From: Streptomyces novaecaesareae
GTDB taxonomy: Bacteria > Actinomycetota > Actinomycetes > Streptomycetales > Streptomycetaceae
Length of the DNA: 7,875 nucleotides
Direction: 5' to 3'
Assembly (NCBI RefSeq): GCF_000716875.1
Contig: NZ_JNWQ01000147.1
Coordinates: 1-7,875, forward strand
The translations under genes and the position numbers were made by a program. This document shows, one piece after another, positions 4,707 to 7,875 of this stretch (its first letter is position 1; the number at the start of each line of letters is the position of its first letter). The notes under the pieces were generated by a model. It was not told where the DNA came from. It did not search any database and worked only from the letters and a program-made list of their open reading frames with translations.

Positions 4707-5378
4707 ATGTCACCGCGCGGCGTAGCGACCCCCGACGTCCGAGGACGGCTCTTCGCCGCCGCCGAGCGGGTCCTGGCCCGCGACGGCGCGGGCGCGCTGA
4801 CCAACCGCGCGGTCACCGAGGAGGCGGACTGCGCGAAGGGCCTGCTGTACAACCACTTCGCCGACCTGGACGACTTCGTCGCGCAGCTCGTCCTGGACCG
4901 CTTCGAGCGGATCGCCGCCGAGGTCGGCCCGCTGCCGCAGCGGGCCGGGCAGGGCGAGGTAGGGGAGAACCTCGCCGGCGCGGCGCTGGCCATGCTCGGC
5001 GCGAACGGTCCGGTGGTCGCCGCGGCCGCGCTCTCCCGCTCCGCGGTCACCGTCCGCCTGCGCGAGGCCTGGGCGGCCGGCGCGCCGGGGCCGGGCACGG
5101 TCGAGGGCGCCATCGCCCGCTACCTGGAGGCCGAGCAGCGGCTGGGGCGGATCGCCGCCGGCGCCGACTGCGCGATGCTGGCCCTCGCCCTCACCGGCAC
5201 GGTCCACCACCTGCTGATGCACGGCGCCGGCCAGGACGCGGACCACCGGCAGCTGATCCACCGCCTGGTCGCCGCACTCGTCGCGGCGGGCACGGCGGAC
5301 ACGGCGGACGCGGCAGGCACGACGGGTACGGCAGGCACGACGGGCACGGCAGGCACGACGGACGCGACGGGCGGCTGA
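4707..5378 (+). CDS. TetR/AcrR-family transcriptional repressor
   Basis: A 223-residue repressor. The N-terminal DNA-binding domain spans about 10-60, with the helix-turn-helix ALTNRAVTEEADCAKGLLYNHFADLDDF at 30-57; the G-LYNHF-L signature is characteristic of TetR proteins. The remainder is the helical ligand and dimerisation domain, whose ligand cannot be predicted. The ATG at 4707 follows GGAGGA (4698-4703) at rather short spacing; an in-frame GTG/ATG further upstream would lie inside the operators and is unlikely. The last 30 or so residues (AGTADTADAAGTTGT..) are a low-complexity Thr/Gly/Ala tail made by tandem DNA repeats, absent from typical TetR proteins and probably disordered. It most likely represses itself and the divergent methyltransferase through the two palindromes between them. 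Confidence 0.93.
   Translation: MSPRGVATPDVRGRLFAAAERVLARDGAGALTNRAVTEEADCAKGLLYNHFADLDDFVAQLVLDRFERIAAEVGPLPQRAGQGEVGENLAGAALAMLGANGPVVAAAALSRSAVTVRLREAWAAGAPGPGTVEGAIARYLEAEQRLGRIAAGADCAMLALALTGTVHHLLMHGAGQDADHRQLIHRLVAALVAAGTADTADAAGTTGTAGTTGTAGTTDATGG
5316..5363 (+). repeat. 18-bp tandem repeats encoding the TetR C-terminal tail
   Basis: Two units of 18 bp (5316-5333 and 5334-5351, one base different) and a partial third (5352-5363), starting GGCACGACGGG. Each unit encodes the hexapeptide GTTGTA. Related, less regular repeats precede it from about 5287. The copy number probably varies between strains. Confidence 0.8.
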
Positions 5379-5385
5379 GCCGCCC
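5369..5385 (+). terminator. Short hairpin with the TetR stop codon in its loop
   Basis: GGGCGGC (5369-5375) and GCCGCCC (5379-5385) pair perfectly, and the 3-nt loop is the TGA stop codon itself. It may end transcription or stabilise the mRNA end. No T tract follows. A second hairpin begins 4 bp downstream at 5389. Confidence 0.5.
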
Positions 5386-5388
5386 GGT

Positions 5389-5419
5389 GCACGGAAAGTC
5401 GGCCCGGCCGACTTCCCGC
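5389..5419. repeat. Intergenic hairpin repeat, copy 2
   Basis: Arms 5392-5403 and 5407-5418 form a 12-bp stem around a 3-nt loop. It matches copy 1 (2470-2500) at 29 of 31 positions. One pair is A-C as read on the plus strand but G-U on the minus-strand RNA, so the stem is stronger in a minus-strand transcript. It lies between the TetR and glutaredoxin genes, about 65 bp upstream of the latter's start. Confidence 0.6.
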
Positions 5420-5446
5420 GCACCCGCTGGTCGGGGTACGGCCGGG

Positions 5447-5475
5447 TTCTGCGGCACGCGCATCGGCGGTAGCCT
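5447..5475 (+). promoter_or_regulatory. Candidate promoter of the glutaredoxin-like gene (leaderless mRNA)
   Basis: TAGCCT (5470-5475) is a fair -10 box in the common streptomycete form, ending 8 bp before the ATG at 5484. TTCTGC (5447-5452) is a poor -35 at 17-bp spacing. Transcription would begin at or next to the ATG, and no Shine-Dalgarno site is present, which together suggest a leaderless transcript. Confidence 0.42.
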
Positions 5476-5483
5476 GCCGACCC

Positions 5484-5921
5484 ATGACGCGCCCGTGGCT
5501 CCTTCCGGTCCTGCTCCTGCTGTGCGGCTCGGCCGTCGCGGCCATCCTGGCCTGGCGGGGCAGCCCCGAGGCGGCGGCGGCGTTCTGGGCGGTGTTCGTG
5601 CTGGGAGCCCTCGTCAACTCGCCGCTGGCCTTCCCCCGGTCCGTCAGCGCCTCGCAGGCGCAGCGCCGCAGTGCGGCCGACGGCCGGCCGGTCGTCTTCT
5701 GGCGGCCGGGCTGCACGTACTGCCTGCGGCTGCGGTTGCGGCTGGGCCGCGACGCCCGGCGTGCGCACTGGGTCGACATCCGGCGCGACCCCGAGGGGGC
5801 GGCGGCGGTGCGGGCGGTCAACGACGGCAACGAGACCGTGCCGACGGTCCTCGTGACGGGCCGGGCGCACACCAACCCCGATCCCGCGTGGGTGCGCGCC
5901 CAACTGCCCCCGCCCGCGTGA
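5484..5921 (+). CDS. Membrane-anchored glutaredoxin/mycoredoxin-like protein
   Basis: A 145-residue protein with two predicted transmembrane helices (about 5-24 and 31-49) followed by a basic stretch (PRSVSASQAQRR) and a thioredoxin-fold domain from about 68. The redox motif CTYC (C77, C80) follows the strand VVFWRP, and TVP (118-120) supplies the cis-proline loop. The order fits small glutaredoxins such as actinobacterial mycoredoxins, which reduce mixed disulfides with mycothiol. The positive charge after the second helix suggests that the redox domain faces the cytoplasm, so it may act on membrane proteins. No Shine-Dalgarno site precedes the ATG at 5484; a -10-like box directly upstream points to leaderless expression. 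The substrate is unknown. Confidence 0.87.
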   Translation: MTRPWLLPVLLLLCGSAVAAILAWRGSPEAAAAFWAVFVLGALVNSPLAFPRSVSASQAQRRSAADGRPVVFWRPGCTYCLRLRLRLGRDARRAHWVDIRRDPEGAAAVRAVNDGNETVPTVLVTGRAHTNPDPAWVRAQLPPPA

Positions 5922-6503
5922 GCGGATCCCGCACTGCGGCGCCTGCTCGTCTCCTCCCCGTCTTCGTGCCGGCCGGCTCCCCGGGGCCCGGACAGACGTG
6001 AGTACGAGTGCTCCTGTGCGCCGTCAACGGTCGCCATCCGCCGCGCCGCGCGCTTGGGCGAGCCGGTGGCCACGCTTGCCCATCGGGCTTGCCCCGGTCA
6101 GCGATGCCGCGGACCAAGCCTGCCGTGGCCAGGAGCTCCCGCAGGAGAAACGACCTGCCGGGCCAGGGCGCCGAACGGGCTTGCGCCACGGAGTAGGCGG
6201 GCGCGGGCCCGCTCAAGCCGGGCTCCGCCGGCCACCGCCGAGCGGACCTCGACACCACCGGCACCTGCGGCACCTGCGGCACCGGCGTCACCCGCACCGC
6301 CCCATTTGCCACCCCATTGCCGCCGAGACCCAGGCGCTCTCATGCCCGGCCCGCGCGGCGGCGCCATCGCGCCCCCGGGGCGTGCCGGCGACGCGCCGAC
6401 CAGCACATCCCGGCGCAACGGTCGACGCCCTGCGGTGATCGTCTGCGCTCGTCCTTCGCCAATCCGGTGGCAGCGGCGGCACCGGGGCGGGGAGACTGCC
6501 CGG
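5922..6503. other. 582-bp gap without a convincing gene
   Basis: Open frames cross this gap on both strands, but none combines a Shine-Dalgarno site, steady G/C third positions and a recognisable protein. The stretch around 6075-6150 is slightly less GC-rich, and on the minus strand can be read as LLRELLATAGLVRGIADRGKPDGQ; this looks peptide-like and might be a decayed gene or IS fragment, though I cannot name it. Near 6262-6285 there is a short tandem repeat of CACCTGCGG. No promoter or tRNA is evident. Confidence 0.5.
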
Positions 6504-7358
6504 ATGGACACTCCCGTACCGGACCTGCGCGTCCGTGATGTCGTGCCCGGCTATGCGGGCATGCACCCGCTGGTCGCCGACCTGGTGCTGCCCGAGGGCG
6601 CGTCGATGTCCGTGATGAGCACGCTGGAGACCTCCCGCGAGCTCGTCCGGCACTCCTACTACCGGTACGAGTTCGCCACCGTCGCGGTCACGCACGCCCT
6701 GTCCGCCGTGGAACAGGTCCTCGCCGAGCGCCTGGCCCTCCAGGCCCCGCTGGAGGAACTGGTGCGGCGGGCCACCGGCGCCGGGCTCGTCTCGGTGTAC
6801 CTGGCCGGGGAGCTGGAGCGCGCCCTGCTGCTGCGCGAGCGGCTCGCGCAGGGCAGCGCGACCAGCGCCGCCCTCAACCCGGTCAGGGCGGTGGACCTGC
6901 TGCGCGCCGTGTTCGACACCGTCGCCCTGCTACTGCACCCACCGACGGCGCAGACGCAGGCACAGGCCGAAGCCGGCGCGGGCGCCGATGACGTGACGCA
7001 GCCCCAGGACCGGCTCGCCCGCCTGTGGGAGGAGCACCTGCGCGCCCCGTTCCCGGCGAGCTTCCGCGGCGTGGACATCGACGGCACCGACCTGGTCCAG
7101 CTGGACGCCGACGTCGCCGCCCTCGTCCGACGGGAACTGGACGACGCACCCGACGGCGGCCTCGGCGGCGGGCCCGACGGCGGCGGGCTCGACGGCGGTG
7201 GGCTCGACGGCGGTGGCGTCGCCGGCCTGTGGAGGTGCATCGCCGGCCTCGCCACGGTCGTGCCGCTGCTCGACGAGGAGTACTGCGCCGCCTACTTCAC
7301 CCGGCTGCGCACGATGGCCGACCTCGCGGCGGCGCGCCACCTGCCCGATGCGACCTGA
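6504..7358 (+). CDS. Helical protein of unknown function with a possible degenerate HEPN-like domain
   Basis: The ATG at 6504 has GGGGAG (6489-6494) 9 nt upstream; the frame is open far upstream, but that part reads as noncoding. The product has 284 residues. Residues 40-145 are mostly helical: LVRHSYYRYEFATVAVTHALSAVEQVL, then LEELVRRATGAGLV, then LLRERLAQGSA and a final helix LLRAVFDTVALLL. This order resembles DUF4145/HEPN-type proteins, where the RN..H motif precedes the last helix. Here that site is R111-E-R-L-A-Q116, so His would be Gln, arguing against ribonuclease activity. A low-complexity linker (QTQAQAEAGAGADD) and a Gly/Asp-rich repeat (residues 217-240) divide it from a C-terminal helical part. 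The next gene overlaps by 11 nt, so the two are probably an operon. The family assignment is a tentative reading. Confidence 0.72.
   Translation: MDTPVPDLRVRDVVPGYAGMHPLVADLVLPEGASMSVMSTLETSRELVRHSYYRYEFATVAVTHALSAVEQVLAERLALQAPLEELVRRATGAGLVSVYLAGELERALLLRERLAQGSATSAALNPVRAVDLLRAVFDTVALLLHPPTAQTQAQAEAGAGADDVTQPQDRLARLWEEHLRAPFPASFRGVDIDGTDLVQLDADVAALVRRELDDAPDGGLGGGPDGGGLDGGGLDGGGVAGLWRCIAGLATVVPLLDEEYCAAYFTRLRTMADLAAARHLPDAT
7170..7214 (+). repeat. 15-bp tandem repeats encoding a Gly/Asp linker
   Basis: Three consecutive 15-bp units (7170-7184, 7185-7199, 7200-7214), the last two identical and the first differing at two bases. They encode GPDGG, GLDGG, GLDGG, a flexible linker in the helical protein. 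An irregular copy precedes them. Confidence 0.85.
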
Positions 7359-7785
7359 CCCCGGACCGGCGCACTGGTCGGCGCGGGCCGAGCAGGCGCA
7401 GCGGCTCGGGGACTGGGACACCGCCATCGCCCTGGTGAGCGCCCGGGCCGCGTGCCACTCCCCCGACTACTACGCCCACGACCACCACCTGTGGCACCTG
7501 GACCTGCTCGCCCGCGCGGGACGCCTCGCGGAGCTCACCCGGCTCGCCCGCACGGACGTCCACGCCCGCCGCAGGCTCAACACGGCGCTGCGCGAGCGGG
7601 GCATGGACGAGGCGCTGCGCGGGCGCGCCGAGGACGGCGACCGCGGCGCCCTGTACGGCCTGGTGCGGCTGCTGTGCGAGAGCGGCCGCGCCGGGCAGGC
7701 CCGGCGGGCCGTGCACGACCTCGGCCCGCAGGACGAGTACGCGCACCGGATCCTCGCCCGCTTCCCAGGCCCCGAGGCCGGCTAG
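7348..7785 (+). CDS. Small helical-repeat (TPR/SEL1-like) protein of unknown function
   Basis: The ATG at 7348 lies inside the end of the previous gene (stop at 7356-7358), an 11-nt overlap that suggests translational coupling; a separate Shine-Dalgarno site is not obvious. The 145-residue product is built of paired helices with TPR-like spacing: WSARAEQAQRLGDWDTAIALVSARAAC, then HLWHLDLLARAGRLAELTRLAR, HARRRLNTALRERGMDEALRGRA, and GDRGALYGLVRLLCESGRAGQARRAV. Such repeats usually mediate protein-protein contacts. No catalytic motif, signal peptide or membrane segment is visible. I have the impression of similar streptomycete hypothetical proteins but can name no family. Its stop (7783-7785) overlaps that of the convergent gene. 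Confidence 0.82.
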   Translation: MRPDPGPAHWSARAEQAQRLGDWDTAIALVSARAACHSPDYYAHDHHLWHLDLLARAGRLAELTRLARTDVHARRRLNTALRERGMDEALRGRAEDGDRGALYGLVRLLCESGRAGQARRAVHDLGPQDEYAHRILARFPGPEAG

Positions 7786-7875
7786 CGCCGGTCCGGGACG
7801 GGCCCGGTGACGGGGCCGGAGTCCGGGCCGGGGCCGGAGTCCGGGCCGGGGCCGGGGGCGGCGGGAGCGGAGTCC
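7782..7875 (-). CDS. C-terminal Pro/Gly-rich tail of a minus-strand gene (5' part outside window)
   Basis: Reading the minus strand from the window edge gives 30 residues, DSAPAAPGPGPDSGPGPD and on to PVPDRR, ending at the TAG on 7784-7782. Nearly all third positions are G or C, as expected for a gene here. The GPGPDS hexapeptides come from 18-bp repeats. The stop overlaps the convergent gene's stop by 2 bp, a compact layout also seen elsewhere in the window. Only the tail is visible, so the function is unknown; with no recognisable domain it could also be noncoding repeat DNA. Confidence 0.45.
   Translation of the reverse strand, partial: DSAPAAPGPGPDSGPGPDSGPVTGPVPDRR
7812..7858. repeat. 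18-bp tandem repeats at the window end
   Basis: Two identical 18-bp units (7812-7829 and 7830-7847, GGGGCCGGAGTCCGGGCC) and the start of a third (7848-7858). Period 18 keeps a reading frame, consistent with a hexapeptide repeat in the minus-strand gene. Such a GC-rich repeat is also a likely place for an assembly break. Confidence 0.8.

Noticed and set aside
4647..4707. Upstream in-frame start for the TetR protein at 4647
   Set aside because: It would place the N-terminus within the operator palindromes; the ATG at 4707 has GGAGGA just upstream and the protein starts at a normal distance from its HTH.
3800..6001. A 733-aa plus-strand open frame across the methyltransferase and TetR genes
   Set aside because: Gly/Ala/Arg-rich mirror of the methyltransferase, the TetR gene and the noncoding gaps; no ribosome binding site, motif or consistent codon bias.
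6075..6150. Possible minus-strand remnant of a transposase or other decayed gene (LLRELLATAGLVRGIADRG)
   Set aside because: The peptide looks protein-like and the GC drops a little, but no family, ends or inverted repeats can be recognised, so no call was made.
6262..6285. CACCTGCGG tandem repeat as a CRISPR-like or iteron array
   Set aside because: Only about two and a half 9-bp units with no spacers; simple low-complexity repetition.
5998..6438. Plus-strand ORF of 146 aa in the 5922-6503 gap
   Set aside because: Composition is Arg/Pro/His low complexity, there is no Shine-Dalgarno site, and the frame crosses a CACCTGCGG repeat; not supportable as a gene.

Overview
The DNA is very GC-rich, with nearly all coding third positions G or C. 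Shine-Dalgarno sites are purine-rich, genes overlap at stop/start codons, and several proteins look typically actinobacterial. All this points to a Streptomyces or close relative, probably one end of a draft contig. The first 56 bases are not biological: they are the end of the Illumina P7 primer, an i7 index and the Nextera transposon end, so genomic sequence starts at about base 57.

Left part (57-2630). The 3' end of a zinc-type MDR/quinone oxidoreductase gene converges with a Nudix-fold gene on the minus strand. An IS30-family insertion sequence (1111-2330) sits just in front of the Nudix start codon. It has 27-bp terminal inverted repeats with one mismatch and an apparent 2-bp GG target duplication. 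Removing it in silico restores a good Shine-Dalgarno site 7 nt before the Nudix ATG, so the insertion has separated the gene from its ribosome binding site. The transposase is full length, but the second Asp of its DDE triad reads Asn. The flank beyond the IS carries two strong hairpins and a possible operator, and no gene.

Middle part (2630-3734). A gene of unknown function appears to be broken by a one-base frameshift. Its C-terminal half looks like sigma-70 regions 3-4. A 56-aa protein with one hydrophobic helix and a very basic tail follows, translationally coupled through a GTGA overlap.

Central divergent pair (3743-5378). A class I SAM-dependent methyltransferase (minus) and a TetR-family repressor (plus) share a short intergenic region. 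It holds two identical 20-bp palindromes 25 bp apart, very likely the operators through which the repressor controls itself and the methyltransferase.

Right part (5389-7875). A hairpin repeat, almost identical to the one at 2470, is followed by a gene for a membrane-anchored glutaredoxin-like protein that is probably expressed from a leaderless mRNA. After 582 bases with no convincing gene come two overlapping plus-strand genes. The first encodes a helical protein with a possible degenerate HEPN-like domain, the second a small helical-repeat protein. The window ends in the Pro/Gly-rich C-terminal tail of a minus-strand gene that runs off the edge. I see no CRISPR array, tRNA or rRNA. No complete new multi-gene system is evident; the most unusual elements are the IS insertion with its altered catalytic residue, the split sigma-like gene and the tandem operator.
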